NCBI GenBank assembly: GCA_017500625.1
Contig: JAFVYX010000306.1
Span: 1 to 10,499, forward strand
Length of the DNA stretch: 10,499 nt
Source of the DNA: Clostridia bacterium
Lineage (GTDB): Bacteria > Bacillota_A > Clostridia > Oscillospirales > CAG-272
Direction: 5' to 3'
Part shown: positions 1 to 6,860 of the stretch, in pieces
Numbering within the stretch: position 1 is the first letter of the stretch
Layout: the number at the start of each line of letters is the position of its first letter
Notes under the pieces: generated by a model
Database searches by the model: none
What the model was told of the DNA's origin: nothing
The model's input: the letters and a program-made list of their open reading frames with translations, nothing else
Made by a program: the position numbers and the translations under genes

Positions 1-135
1 CACCATGCGCGCAAGTACGACGAGATCATCGGCGATCCGCTCTATGATCCCGGCCGCAATGCGTACATCATGAAGGTCGAATGGAAGGACGGTCTGCCGC
101 ATTTCGACTACGACAATCAGCTCTATCAGGACTGA
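1..135 (+). CDS. C-terminal end of a GH43-like glycoside hydrolase (5' partial)
   Basis: Only the last 44 codons are in the window, read in frame 1 and ending with TGA at 133-135. The fragment begins with a His-Ala-Arg motif followed by a Tyr, then the segment IIGDPLYDPGRNAY, and ends with W-x-D-G-L-P. From family knowledge, a 'YHAR...GDPL.DP.R' block followed by a W..DG.P strand is typical of the last blade of GH43 five-bladed propeller enzymes (arabinosidases and xylosidases). The substrate cannot be told from this piece. Such enzymes remove arabinose or xylose side groups from plant polysaccharides, which would suit a gut or rumen fermenter. A terminator follows 15 bases after the stop, so this is the last gene of its transcript. 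The family call is fairly good; the activity is unknown. Confidence 0.65.
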   Translation, partial: HHARKYDEIIGDPLYDPGRNAYIMKVEWKDGLPHFDYDNQLYQD

Positions 136-150
136 GCATAAGCACAGGCT

Positions 151-180
151 GCGCCGGAGATTTCCGGCGCGGCTTTTTGC
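151..180 (+). terminator. Rho-independent terminator after the GH43-like gene
   Basis: GCGCCGGA (151-158) pairs perfectly with TCCGGCGC (163-170) around a 4-base loop. GGC and a run of five T (174-178) follow, then GC and a second run of five T (182-186). It lies 15 bases beyond the stop of the GH43-like gene. The truncated pepF homology begins almost exactly at the end of this T tract, so the terminator sits at the rearrangement boundary. Confidence 0.85.
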
Positions 181-1475
181 GTTTTTCAGGCGGTGGCGGG
201 TAAAGAGCAGCTCGTTGACGGTAGAGGCGACCTCTGCCACAAAGATCGTATAGTCGGCCTCCTGCGGGGTGTTTGCCTGCTTTGAAAAGTAGGAATGCAT
301 CGAGTGCCCCGCCTCGTGCGCCAGGATAGAAACGTCGTCGATCTTGCCCATAAAGTTCAGGAGGATATACGGCTCGGTATCGTAGGAGCCTGCGCTGTAC
401 GCCCCGCTTCGCTTGCCGCGCCCCGGATAGACGTCGACCCAGCCGCGCTCGCAAAGCCCTGCGCGCAGCACGTCGGTATATTCCTTGCCGAGCGGGCGGA
501 CGGCGGTCAGCACCTCCTCTACGGCCTCGTCGTAGGAGTATTCGCTCTCGCCCTCCGCGGAAAGCGGCGCGTACACGTCGTAAAGATGCAGGTGCGAAAG
601 CCCCAGCACCTCGCGCTTCAGATCGTAGTAGTCAAAGAGCGGCGCAAGATTTTCTCTCACCGTGGCGATCAGGGTGGTATAGACGTCGGTCGATACCTCG
701 TCTGAATAGACCGAGGAGGCAAGGCTGCTTTCAAAGCGGCGGAGCTTTGCCATTGTCACCTTCTCACGCACCCGCGCCGAAAGGAGCGCGGCCAGCGTGT
801 TGCCGTACTGGCGGCAAACGGCGTACATCTTGCGGAAGGCGGCACGCCGCACGAGGCGGTCAGTCGATCGGAGAAGCGGCACGTAGGAGGCGTTCGTCAG
901 CTCGGTCGGGGTACCGTCCTCGCCACGTACCCGACCGTAGGTCAGGTCGGCATTGGCAAAGATAGAGCGGATCTCGCGGTGGGTGCCCAGCGCGGGCGAA
1001 AGCTCGGCAATGAGGCGCTCGCCCTCCTCGGTGAGCATATGCGCGATCTCGCGGCGCACGAGGGTGATCGGGCGGCGGTAGGCCGCGAGCGCGGGGCACT
1101 CCTCAAAGTAGCGGGTAAGCGCCTCCTCGTCGATCGCCTGAATGGCAGGGGCAAGAAAATAGGTGGCGGCGCGGTAGGCGTTTTCGATATCCTCGATCCT
1201 TGCCAGGCGCGCAAGGGCCGCGTTGTCCCCCTTGTCAAGGTCGGAGGCAAGCATGGCGTAGGTGTAGAGCTTTGAGAGCGAGCGCATCAGGTCGGTGTCG
1301 ACCTCAAGGGCACGGTAGAGCCCAGGCCGCTCTCGGCAATGCCGCCACGCAGAGCGGGAAAGTCGCCGATTTTGCGGGTGGTCGCCTCGCACTCGGCGAT
1401 GAAATCGGCCTCGGTCTTATAGATCGCCGTCAGGTCCCAGCGGTAGGCAGGGGCGGCGTCCTTTCTGTTGATCAT
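181..1475 (-). pseudogene. pepF: Oligoendopeptidase F, frameshifted and missing its 3' third
   Basis: Reading leftward from ATG at 1475 (AAGGAG at 1484-1489, 8-base gap), the protein begins MINRKDAAPAYRWDLTAIYK, a typical PepF/M3B N-terminus. This frame ends at a TGA (1287-1289) after 62 codons. Moving one frame over at about 1321-1328 (a GGCCTGGG stretch on the minus strand) restores PepF-like sequence, which stays open leftward. That frame contains the zinc motif HEAGHSMH (about 295-318) and the third-ligand region FVAEVASTVNE (about 214-244). Homology fades after LLFTRHRLKNAK at about 181, where the terminator of the neighbouring gene begins. PepF is normally about 600 residues; about 430 are present. 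The C-terminal helical part, with the conserved substrate-binding His/Tyr region, is absent. The frame has no stop before position 1 and would run antisense through the GH43-like gene. An intact PepF is a cytoplasmic zinc oligopeptidase; this copy should be inactive unless the sequence is misassembled. Confidence 0.85.
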
Positions 1476-1511
1476 AAAGCGTTCTCCTTATGCAATGGTT
1501 TGCTAACCTAT

Positions 1512-1540
1512 ATCTTACCGCAAAGTGCGGGCGTTGTCAA
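1512..1540 (-). promoter_or_regulatory. Sigma-A promoter for pepF
   Basis: On the minus strand TTGACA (1535-1540) is followed after exactly 17 bases by TAAGAT (1512-1517). The predicted start site is about 30 bases ahead of the pepF ATG, and no other structured leader is seen. An intact strong promoter in front of a broken gene suggests that the damage is recent or a sequence artefact. Confidence 0.8.
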
Positions 1541-1567
1541 GAAAAGCGGCTTTCTTTTTTCGGGCGC

Positions 1568-1596
1568 TTGACATTGCGGCGGCTTTGTACTATAAT
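1568..1596 (+). promoter_or_regulatory. Sigma-A promoter for the proBAC operon
   Basis: A perfect TTGACA (1568-1573), a 17-base spacer and a perfect TATAAT (1591-1596) lie 38 bases before the proB start. The expected transcript starts near 1603, leaving a leader of only about 30 bases. That is too short for a T-box or attenuator, so any proline control is more likely by feedback on ProB than by the leader. Its -35 box lies 27 bases from the -35 box of the divergent pepF promoter. Confidence 0.9.
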
Positions 1597-1634
1597 TATT
1601 ACCGAAATACCAAGATTTTATGGGAGATTTTCGT

Positions 1635-2411
1635 ATGCGTATCGTTGTAAAGGTCGGCACCTCGACCCTGATGTATGCCACGGGGCATCTGAACGTGCGG
1701 CGGGTCGAGTCGCTCTGCCGCGTGCTGTCGGATCTGAAAAACGCGGGTCACGAGGTCGTTCTCGTATCCTCGGGGTCGATCGGTATGGGGGTCGGCAAGC
1801 TCGGCCTTGGCAGCCGCCCGACCGACATCCCCACCAAGCAGGCGGCCGCCGCCGTCGGTCAGTGTGAGCTGATGTATACCTACGATAAGCTCTTCTCGGA
1901 GTATCGCCATACCGTGGCGCAGGTGCTTCTGACGGGGAGCGATATTCAGGACGGTGACCGCCGCGCCCATTTTGAAAACACGATGCGCAGGCTCCTTGAG
2001 CTTTCCACCCTGCCGATCATCAACGAGAATGATACCGTCGCCACCGACGAGATCGTGATCGGCGATAACGATACCCTTGCAGGCATCGTTGCCGTCACCC
2101 TCGGGGCGGATCTGCTCGTCCTGCTTTCGGATATCGACGGGCTCTATACCGCCAACCCCCGCACCGATCCCACCGCCCGCCGCATTGAAACGGTGCCAAA
2201 GGTCACTCCCGAGGTGCTGGCACTCGGTGGCGGGAGCGGCTCCTCGCTCGGTACGGGCGGTATGATGACCAAGCTCCGCGCCGCCGAGCGCGTGGTTTCG
2301 GCGGGCATCGATATGGTGATCGCCCAAGGCGACCGCCCCGAGATCCTTTACGATATCGTGGAGGGCAAGGCGGTCGGCACCCGATTCCTGAAAAGGAGCA
2401 ACGCCCAATGA
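1635..2411 (+). CDS. proB: Glutamate 5-kinase (gamma-glutamyl kinase)
   Basis: This cytoplasmic enzyme uses ATP to phosphorylate the gamma-carboxyl of glutamate, the first and usually feedback-controlled step of proline synthesis. The protein has 258 residues and is an amino-acid kinase fold throughout. It shows KVGTS at 6-10 (phosphate binding), SSGSIG at 45-50, INENDTV at 129-135, GDND at 143-146, [11 protein letters not shown] at 165-175 and GTGGM at 206-210. The C-terminal PUA domain of the longer E. coli type (about 367 residues) is absent, which is the usual short form in many Firmicutes. An in-frame ATG at 1620 exists, but I chose 1635 because GGGAG (1622-1626) lies 8 bases before it and the protein then begins at the first beta strand, MRIVVKVG. 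It overlaps proA by 4 bases (ATGA), which implies translational coupling. Confidence 0.95.
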   Translation: MRIVVKVGTSTLMYATGHLNVRRVESLCRVLSDLKNAGHEVVLVSSGSIGMGVGKLGLGSRPTDIPTKQAAAAVGQCELMYTYDKLFSEYRHTVAQVLLTGSDIQDGDRRAHFENTMRRLLELSTLPIINENDTVATDEIVIGDNDTLAGIVAVTLGADLLVLLSDIDGLYTANPRTDPTARRIETVPKVTPEVLALGGGSGSSLGTGGMMTKLRAAERVVSAGIDMVIAQGDRPEILYDIVEGKAVGTRFLKRSNAQ

Positions 2412-3853
2412 CCACCCTTGAAATTATGCAGGCGGCTAAGGCCGCCGCCCCCGCGCTTGCCACGCTTCCGACCGAAAAAAAGAACGCCGTCCTTACCGCG
2501 ATGGCCAAGGCCCTCCTTGCCGATACCGAGGCGATCCTTTCCGCCAACCGTCAGGATCTTGCGTCCGCCGCCGAGCATATCGCCCCCGTGATGCTTGACC
2601 GCCTGCGCCTCGATGCCGCCCGCGTCCGCGCCATGGCCGAGGGGATCCTCGCCGTGGCCGCCCTCCCCGATCCCGTTGGCCGCACCCTCGCCACCACCGA
2701 GCGTGCCGACGGCCTTCGCATCGAGAGGGTGTCGGTGCCGATGGGCGTGATCGCTATCATCTATGAAAGCCGCCCCAACGTTACCTCGGACGCCGCCGCC
2801 CTGGCCCTCAAGGCGGGGAGCGCGTGCATTCTCCGCGGTGGCCGTGAGGCGTATCGCTCCTCCCACGCGATCGTGGCCGCCCTGCGTCGCGCACTCACCG
2901 CGTGCGGCCTCCCCGAGGCGCTCGTCTCGGCGGTCGAGGACACGACCCGTACGGGCGCCCTCGAGCTGATGAAGGGCGCGGGTTATGTCGATCTTCTCAT
3001 TCCCCGCGGCAGCGCGGGGCTCATTCGCAGCTGCGTTGAGAACGCCACGGTCCCCGTCATCGAAACGGGCACGGGCATCTGCCACGTCTACGTGGACGGC
3101 GCCGCCGATGAGGCCATGGCGCTCTCGATCGTCCATAACGCCAAGACCAGCCGCCCCTCGGTCTGCAACGCCGCCGAGGTGTGCCTCGTGGACGAGAAAA
3201 TTGCAAAGTCTTTTTTACCAAAACTCAAAAAAGTCCTGGTCGATGACCGCATTTCGGAGGGGAAGCCCCCCGTGGAGTTTCGCCTCGATCCTGCGGCGGC
3301 CGCCATCATTGACGGCGTGGCGGCGGGCGATGGCGATTTTGACACCGAGTTCCTCGACTACATTTTGGCCGTCCGCATCGTGTCGGGCGTCCGTGAGGCG
3401 ATATCGCACATCGCCGCCCATTCCACGGGCCACAGCGAGGCGATCGTCACGCGTGCCGAGTCCGCCGCCGCCCTCTTTACCGCCGCCGTGGATTCGGCCG
3501 CCGTGTACGTCAACGCCTCCACCCGCTTTACCGATGGCGGCGAGTTTGGCCTTGGTTGTGAAATGGGCATCTCTACGCAAAAGCTCCACGCCCGCGGCCC
3601 GATGGGCCTTTGCGAGCTGACCTCGTACAAATACGTTGTCCGCGGAAACGGACAGATCCGATCAGGAGACTGCTATGAAGGTAGGATTTCTCGGCTGTGG
3701 CAATATGGGCGGTGCCCTCGCCCGTGCCGTGCGCCGCGCCGATGCCACGCTGACCCTCGCCCTCGCCGATGCCGATGCCGCCAAGGCCGAGGCCCTCGCC
3801 CGAGAGATCGCGGCCGAGGTATGCGATGCCGCCGCGCTGTTCGACGATTGTGA
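2408..3853 (+). CDS. proA: Gamma-glutamyl phosphate reductase, reading past its usual end
   Basis: ProA reduces gamma-glutamyl phosphate with NADPH to glutamate semialdehyde, the second step of proline synthesis. The aldehyde-dehydrogenase-like fold is complete: IYESRPNVT at 118-126, [10 protein letters not shown] at 221-230, and the catalytic Cys253 in [10 protein letters not shown]. The family's terminal motif, [20 protein letters not shown], ends at residue 418 (base 3661), the normal length. The expected stop is missing: the next codon is TCA (3662-3664). The frame continues for 63 residues that are Arg-, Cys- and Pro-rich and look like out-of-frame translation of proC, stopping at TGA 3851-3853. 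One base change (TCA to TGA) would restore a normal end. AAAGGAG (2392-2398) precedes the start, which overlaps the proB stop. The function is certain. The tail is either a recent stop-loss or a base error; if it is an error, the gene ends near 3664. Confidence 0.9.
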   Translation: MTTLEIMQAAKAAAPALATLPTEKKNAVLTAMAKALLADTEAILSANRQDLASAAEHIAPVMLDRLRLDAARVRAMAEGILAVAALPDPVGRTLATTERADGLRIERVSVPMGVIAIIYESRPNVTSDAAALALKAGSACILRGGREAYRSSHAIVAALRRALTACGLPEALVSAVEDTTRTGALELMKGAGYVDLLIPRGSAGLIRSCVENATVPVIETGTGICHVYVDGAADEAMALSIVHNAKTSRPSVCNAAEVCLVDEKIAKSFLPKLKKVLVDDRISEGKPPVEFRLDPAAAAIIDGVAAGDGDFDTEFLDYILAVRIVSGVREAISHIAAHSTGHSEAIVTRAESAAALFTAAVDSAAVYVNASTRFTDGGEFGLGCEMGISTQKLHARGPMGLCELTSYKYVVRGNGQIRSGDCYEGRISRLWQYGRCPRPCRAPRRCHADPRPRRCRCRQGRGPRPRDRGRGMRCRRAVRRL

Positions 3854-4469
3854 CTTTATCTTTCTCGGGCTGAAGCCCCAGGTGCTTCCCGCGGCTCTTT
3901 CTGACCTGCCCACCGCGGCGGCGGCCGAGCGCGGTACGGTCTTTATCAGTATGGCGGCGGGAGTACCGCTCGCCACTCTGACGGCCATGCTTGACGGCGC
4001 CCCCGTCATTCGCATCATGCCCAACACCGCCGTTCTTGTCGGTGAGGGAATGACGGTCTATGCCGCCACCCCGAGCGTCACCGCCACCGCCCGCGAGGCC
4101 TTCCTTGCGCTGATGGCTGCCTCGGGGAAGTGTGACGAGCTTCCCGAGGACCTCATCGATGCCGCGTGCGCCGTGTCGGGGTGCGGCCCCGCGTTTGCGT
4201 ATCTCTTCCTTGACGCGATGGCCGAGGGCGGCGTGGCCGCCGGCCTTTCGCGTGAGCGCGCCCTTGCGTACGCCGCCCAGACCGTGCGCGGCGCGATGCG
4301 CATGGCCGTAGAAACGGGCAAGACCCCCACCGAGCTGAGGATCGCTGTCTGCTCGCCCGGCGGCAGCACGATCGAGGGAGTCAAGGTGCTGGAGGGGCGC
4401 GGCCTTCCCGCACTTGTCAAGGACGCCGTTTCGGCTTCCTTCCATCGCACAAAGGAGTTAGGGAAATAA
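3675..4469 (+). CDS. proC: Pyrroline-5-carboxylate reductase
   Basis: ProC reduces 1-pyrroline-5-carboxylate to L-proline with NAD(P)H, the last step of the pathway, in the cytoplasm. The 264-residue protein has the usual length. It opens with the Rossmann motif GFLGCGNMG (4-12), has GLKPQV at 65-70 and RIMPNT at 113-118, and carries the P5CR signature region [11 protein letters not shown] (168-178) with [11 protein letters not shown] after it. SPGGST at 227-232 is also conserved. The start is ATG 3675 rather than an upstream in-frame ATG at 3636. AGGAG (3664-3668) lies 6 bases before it and MKVGFLG is the canonical N-terminus. If proA really lacks its stop, ribosomes finishing proA would traverse the first 179 bases of proC in another frame, which could lower proC initiation. 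A terminator follows directly. Confidence 0.95.
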   Translation: MKVGFLGCGNMGGALARAVRRADATLTLALADADAAKAEALAREIAAEVCDAAALFDDCDFIFLGLKPQVLPAALSDLPTAAAAERGTVFISMAAGVPLATLTAMLDGAPVIRIMPNTAVLVGEGMTVYAATPSVTATAREAFLALMAASGKCDELPEDLIDAACAVSGCGPAFAYLFLDAMAEGGVAAGLSRERALAYAAQTVRGAMRMAVETGKTPTELRIAVCSPGGSTIEGVKVLEGRGLPALVKDAVSASFHRTKELGK

Positions 4470-4470
4470 C

Positions 4471-4499
4471 AAAAGCCGTTGGCATTGCCAACGGCTTTT
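4471..4499. terminator. Bidirectional terminator between proC and the NUDIX gene
   Basis: AAAAGCCGTTGGC (4471-4483) pairs perfectly with GCCAACGGCTTTT (4487-4499) around the loop ATT. The flanking A and T runs make it work in both directions. It starts 2 bases after the proC stop and ends 4 bases before the NUDIX stop, so the two convergent units share it. Confidence 0.93.
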
Positions 4500-4503
4500 C
4501 CTT

Positions 4504-4965
4504 TTATAGCTCGTCCCGTACCGCCTCCACAAGCGTTTGGCCTTGGTAGCGGAGCGTCAGGCGGAAGGGCGGGACTCCCTCCTCCAAAAGATCGAGGAAG
4601 ATGCGGTCGCCCTCCCACATCGGGAGCGCGCGGGCCTCCTTCTTATCGACCCACGCAAGGATCCCCTCGTTGCAGACGGGAGCGACCTCGCCCGCAAAGT
4701 CGGTGGCGTGATAGAGGTGCATCACCTCGGCGGGGGCCACGTCCGACAAAAAAAGAATGCGCCCGACAAAGCGATAGGACAAAAGCTGCAGCCCCGTTTC
4801 CTCGCGCACCTCGCGCAGAAGGCACTCGTCGGGCGTTTCGCCCTCCTCAATGCCGCCGCCAATGCCGATCCACTTGCCCTCGTTCACGTCTTTTTTCTTC
4901 TTCACGCGGTGCAAAAGGAGATAGGCGCCGTCCCTTTCAATGTAACACAGAGTGGTATTTCTCAT
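4504..4965 (-). CDS. NUDIX hydrolase, 8-oxo-dGTP diphosphatase-like
   Basis: The 153-residue protein carries a complete Nudix box: G37, E43, then REVREETGL at 51-59. This is the Mg-binding site that hydrolyses a nucleoside diphosphate linked to another group. The N-terminus (MRNTTLCYIERDG) and WIGIGGGIEEGE resemble MutT/NUDT1-like proteins of Firmicutes that are usually annotated as 8-oxo-dGTP diphosphatases, which clean oxidised nucleotides from the pool. The substrate itself is not provable from sequence. Its start lies only 2 bases after the queT stop. The local ribosome binding site is poor (GGGA about 14 bases upstream), so it is probably translated by coupling to queT and shares that transcript. 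The length is normal and the gene appears intact. Confidence 0.9.
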   Translation of the reverse strand: MRNTTLCYIERDGAYLLLHRVKKKKDVNEGKWIGIGGGIEEGETPDECLLREVREETGLQLLSYRFVGRILFLSDVAPAEVMHLYHATDFAGEVAPVCNEGILAWVDKKEARALPMWEGDRIFLDLLEEGVPPFRLTLRYQGQTLVEAVRDEL

Positions 4966-4967
4966 CG

Positions 4968-5447
4968 TTATGTAAACAATCCCTTACCTCTTTTTTCGAG
5001 GACAAAAAGCAATGGCAGCCCCAGCGCTCCCACCGAAAACACCTCGCCGAGAGAGACCGTGCAAAGGAGAAACAGGTAGCCCTCGGGCACACCGTAGGCG
5101 TAAATAAGAACGGGGGGAACGATCGCGGCGTTGGCGAGAATGGTGGGCAGGGGTACAAGAAAGCGCCAACGGCGGACGAGGCGCGCGCCGATCGCCCCGA
5201 GGAGAGTGGCCAGCGAGCCGAGAACGATGTCCCAAGGCGCCGCTCCCGTGATGAGGTTGGCAAGGAAGCAGCCGATCGCAAGACCGGGCACCGCCTCCGC
5301 GCAGAAGTAGGGAAGCACGCAGAGCGCCTCGGACAGACGGAGCTGAATGGCATTGCTGGCCAGCCCCAGTGAGGCGGCAACCAGCGTCAGAACGACGTAA
5401 AGGGCGGCGATCACCGCGCCGCGGGTCAGGGCTTTTGTGCGGTTCAT
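4968..5447 (-). CDS. queT: QueT-family transporter, ECF substrate-binding (S) component
   Basis: This 159-residue membrane protein is almost entirely hydrophobic, with about five or six segments: residues 10-30, 42-65, 69-90, 97-118 and 124-148. The N-terminal TRGAVIAALYVVLTL with the following NAIQLRLSEALCVLPYF is the hallmark of QueT (PF06177-type). These proteins bind a queuosine precursor and import it together with the shared ECF ATPases (EcfA and EcfA') and EcfT. Those partners are not in this window and are presumably encoded elsewhere, as is usual for this class. The ATG at 5447 follows AAGGAG (5456-5461) at an 8-base gap. That site is the tail of a preQ1-like riboswitch, which independently supports the substrate. 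The NUDIX gene follows 2 bases after the stop. Confidence 0.9.
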   Translation of the reverse strand: MNRTKALTRGAVIAALYVVLTLVAASLGLASNAIQLRLSEALCVLPYFCAEAVPGLAIGCFLANLITGAAPWDIVLGSLATLLGAIGARLVRRWRFLVPLPTILANAAIVPPVLIYAYGVPEGYLFLLCTVSLGEVFSVGALGLPLLFVLEKRGKGLFT

Positions 5448-5455
5448 TTTGAAGA

Positions 5456-5497
5456 CTCCTTAGTTTTGTTTATCGTGAGGATGGTTACGAACTCACG
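5456..5497 (-). promoter_or_regulatory. PreQ1-I riboswitch candidate controlling queT
   Basis: On the minus strand CGTGAG (from 5497) pairs with CTCACG (to 5474) across a 12-base loop, TTCGTAACCATC. An A-rich tail, ATAAACAAAACTAAGGAG, follows directly. Small P1 hairpin, a loop containing TAACC, and an A-rich tail ending in AAGG are the defining parts of the class I preQ1 aptamer, which folds into an H-type pseudoknot. The tail is the Shine-Dalgarno sequence of queT, so ligand binding should hide it and stop translation. No covariance search was possible; the call rests on the pattern and on the queT gene behind it. Confidence 0.85.
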
Positions 5498-5518
5498 CGG
5501 GGGATCCCCTAACTGACT

Positions 5519-5546
5519 ATTATAGTCAAACGCCGGCGATTGTCAA
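5519..5546 (-). promoter_or_regulatory. Sigma-A promoter for queT-NUDIX
   Basis: On the minus strand TTGACA (5541-5546) is followed, after 16 bases, by TATAAT (5519-5524). Transcription should begin near 5512, about 15 bases ahead of the preQ1 aptamer. The -35 box overlaps the stop codon of the upstream alpha/beta hydrolase (5543-5545), and no terminator is visible between the two genes. Between this promoter and the aptamer lies a GGGGATCCCC palindrome (5501-5510) of unknown meaning. Confidence 0.88.
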
Positions 5547-6739
5547 TAGCTTTTTTCGCGGTACACCGTACTGACCGAAAGGCACTTGCCCCCCGACCGC
5601 CATTCGAGCGTGGCATAATAGCCCATCGCCCCCTCGGGAAGCGAAAAGGAGACGCGTTCCCCCTCGATCACGGCGGGCGTGTGATGCCATTCGTAGGTCG
5701 GCTTGCCGTCGGCATCGAACGTCATCGGCGCGGTGAGATAGTGGCAAACGGCAGAAGCGTCCTCGGCGTCCGCTGTCAGGGCTATCCGAAAGGCAACGTC
5801 GCCAAAGCCCTGTGGCTCCTCCAAAATGCGGCAAAGCCCAAGGCCGCGACCGATCGCGCCGTCGGCAAAGACAAAGGGCTCCTCGCGCCCCCACGCGCAG
5901 GTGTGAGCGTGGCCCATCGCACAGATGGCCAGCACCGCCCCCGCGGCTCTCGTATCGAGGTAAGAGCGCACGTTGGCATCGACCGAGAAATTCGAGTCGT
6001 GATCGCAGCATTGCCAGAGGACGGGGAAGGGGAGCGCCGAAAGCTCGCTCTGCGCGTCAAAGTGACGGTCAACGCCATGGTCGCGATAGATGCGGTTGAG
6101 CTTTGAGTCGCCCGTCGAAAGATAGGCGCTTCCGTACACGGGAACGGCAAAGGCAAAGCGGCGGTCGTAGGCCAGAGCGTGCGAGGTGAGAACACCGCCC
6201 CAGGAGATGCCCATGATCCCCACGCGGTCAGGATCGATCTCGGGGAAGGAGCGTATGAGCGAATGGGCCAGGATCACGGCGGACACGGCGTGTGTGAGCC
6301 ACCGCTCGTCCTTTGGCAGGTGCATCGTGCGCGCCTCGTCGTTCGCAGGGCCCGAAACGCTCTCGCCCACCTCTCTCCGTGTGCGGGGGGCGTACGCGAG
6401 CTTCATTCCCTCGCGATAGCTTTTGCCGCGCCCTTCCTCGCTCGGGAATCCGCCCACAGTGTCAAGGGCGATGGCCGCATAGCCGCGGTCGCACCATTGC
6501 TTCACCCAAACGTCGTAGGCGGTGCCGCCGCCTCCGTGAACCAGCACCACAGCGGGCAGGCGCGCCCCCTCGGCGTGGCTTGGGGCGCCGTAATAGGCAA
6601 ACACACGGGTCCTTTGGCCACCAAGGTCGTGACCGCGGAAAAAGAGGGCGCGAACGCCGTGCGTCGGCTCTCCCTCGGCAATATCGTATTCGGGCGCCCA
6701 AAGGAACTCGGGCACAACGTCTGTAAGGTGCTTGAGCAT
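5543..6739 (-). CDS. Alpha/beta hydrolase (acyl esterase or peptidase-like), substrate unknown
   Basis: The 398-residue protein has an alpha/beta-hydrolase core at about 60-285. The oxyanion-hole motif is VLVHGGGG at 65-72. The nucleophile elbow is GISWGG with Ser179, the acid is probably Asp246 or Asp248 (CCDHDSN), and the histidine is probably His277 or His279 (MGHAHTCAWG). The GxSxGG elbow and the overall size resemble the acetylxylan esterase, dienelactone hydrolase and S9-like families. A further beta-rich region (about 300-398) follows the core and may be a small accessory domain. No signal peptide or membrane segment is seen, so it should act in the cytoplasm. I chose ATG 6739 because a perfect GGAGGT (6747-6752) lies 7 bases before it and a promoter precedes that. 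The open frame running upstream to 7060 is antisense to znuA and is not credible. No neighbour hints at its substrate. Confidence 0.85.
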   Translation of the reverse strand: MLKHLTDVVPEFLWAPEYDIAEGEPTHGVRALFFRGHDLGGQRTRVFAYYGAPSHAEGARLPAVVLVHGGGGTAYDVWVKQWCDRGYAAIALDTVGGFPSEEGRGKSYREGMKLAYAPRTRREVGESVSGPANDEARTMHLPKDERWLTHAVSAVILAHSLIRSFPEIDPDRVGIMGISWGGVLTSHALAYDRRFAFAVPVYGSAYLSTGDSKLNRIYRDHGVDRHFDAQSELSALPFPVLWQCCDHDSNFSVDANVRSYLDTRAAGAVLAICAMGHAHTCAWGREEPFVFADGAIGRGLGLCRILEEPQGFGDVAFRIALTADAEDASAVCHYLTAPMTFDADGKPTYEWHHTPAVIEGERVSFSLPEGAMGYYATLEWRSGGKCLSVSTVYREKSY

Positions 6740-6770
6740 TCGTGATACCTCCACGGCAAGAATCGTTCCC

Positions 6771-6799
6771 ATTATAGCAAAGCTCCCTTGGCCTGTCAA
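6771..6799 (-). promoter_or_regulatory. Sigma-A promoter for the alpha/beta hydrolase
   Basis: On the minus strand TTGACA (6794-6799), a 17-base spacer and TATAAT (6771-6776) are all perfect matches, and they lead to a short leader of about 25 bases. It is divergent from the znu promoter; the two -35 boxes are 27 bases apart. Confidence 0.9.
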
Positions 6800-6826
6800 G
6801 CGCGATGCGAATTTTCCTTGTAGGGC

Positions 6827-6855
6827 TTGACCTTGTCCCACGGGTGTGATACAAT
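6827..6855 (+). promoter_or_regulatory. Sigma-A promoter for znuACB
   Basis: TTGACC (6827-6832), a 17-base spacer and TACAAT (6850-6855) match the consensus with one deviation in each box. The predicted start is near 6862. It is slightly weaker than the other promoters of this window, as expected for one that is regulated. Confidence 0.82.
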
Positions 6856-6860
6856 AGCAA

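Noticed and set aside
1597..1634. Possible proline T-box or attenuator before proB
   Set aside because: The leader after the promoter is only about 30 bases and contains no hairpin or T-box sequence.
1599..2408. Long antisense open frame (269 codons, minus strand) opposite all of proB
   Set aside because: It mirrors proB, has no ribosome binding site or family motif, and starts inside the proB/proA overlap. Such mirrors are common where GC-rich codons avoid antisense stops.
2348..4445. Antisense open frames opposite proA (2348-3136) and proC (3573-4445)
   Set aside because: Compositions are Gly-, Arg- and His-rich with no recognisable domain, while the sense strands encode textbook ProA and ProC.
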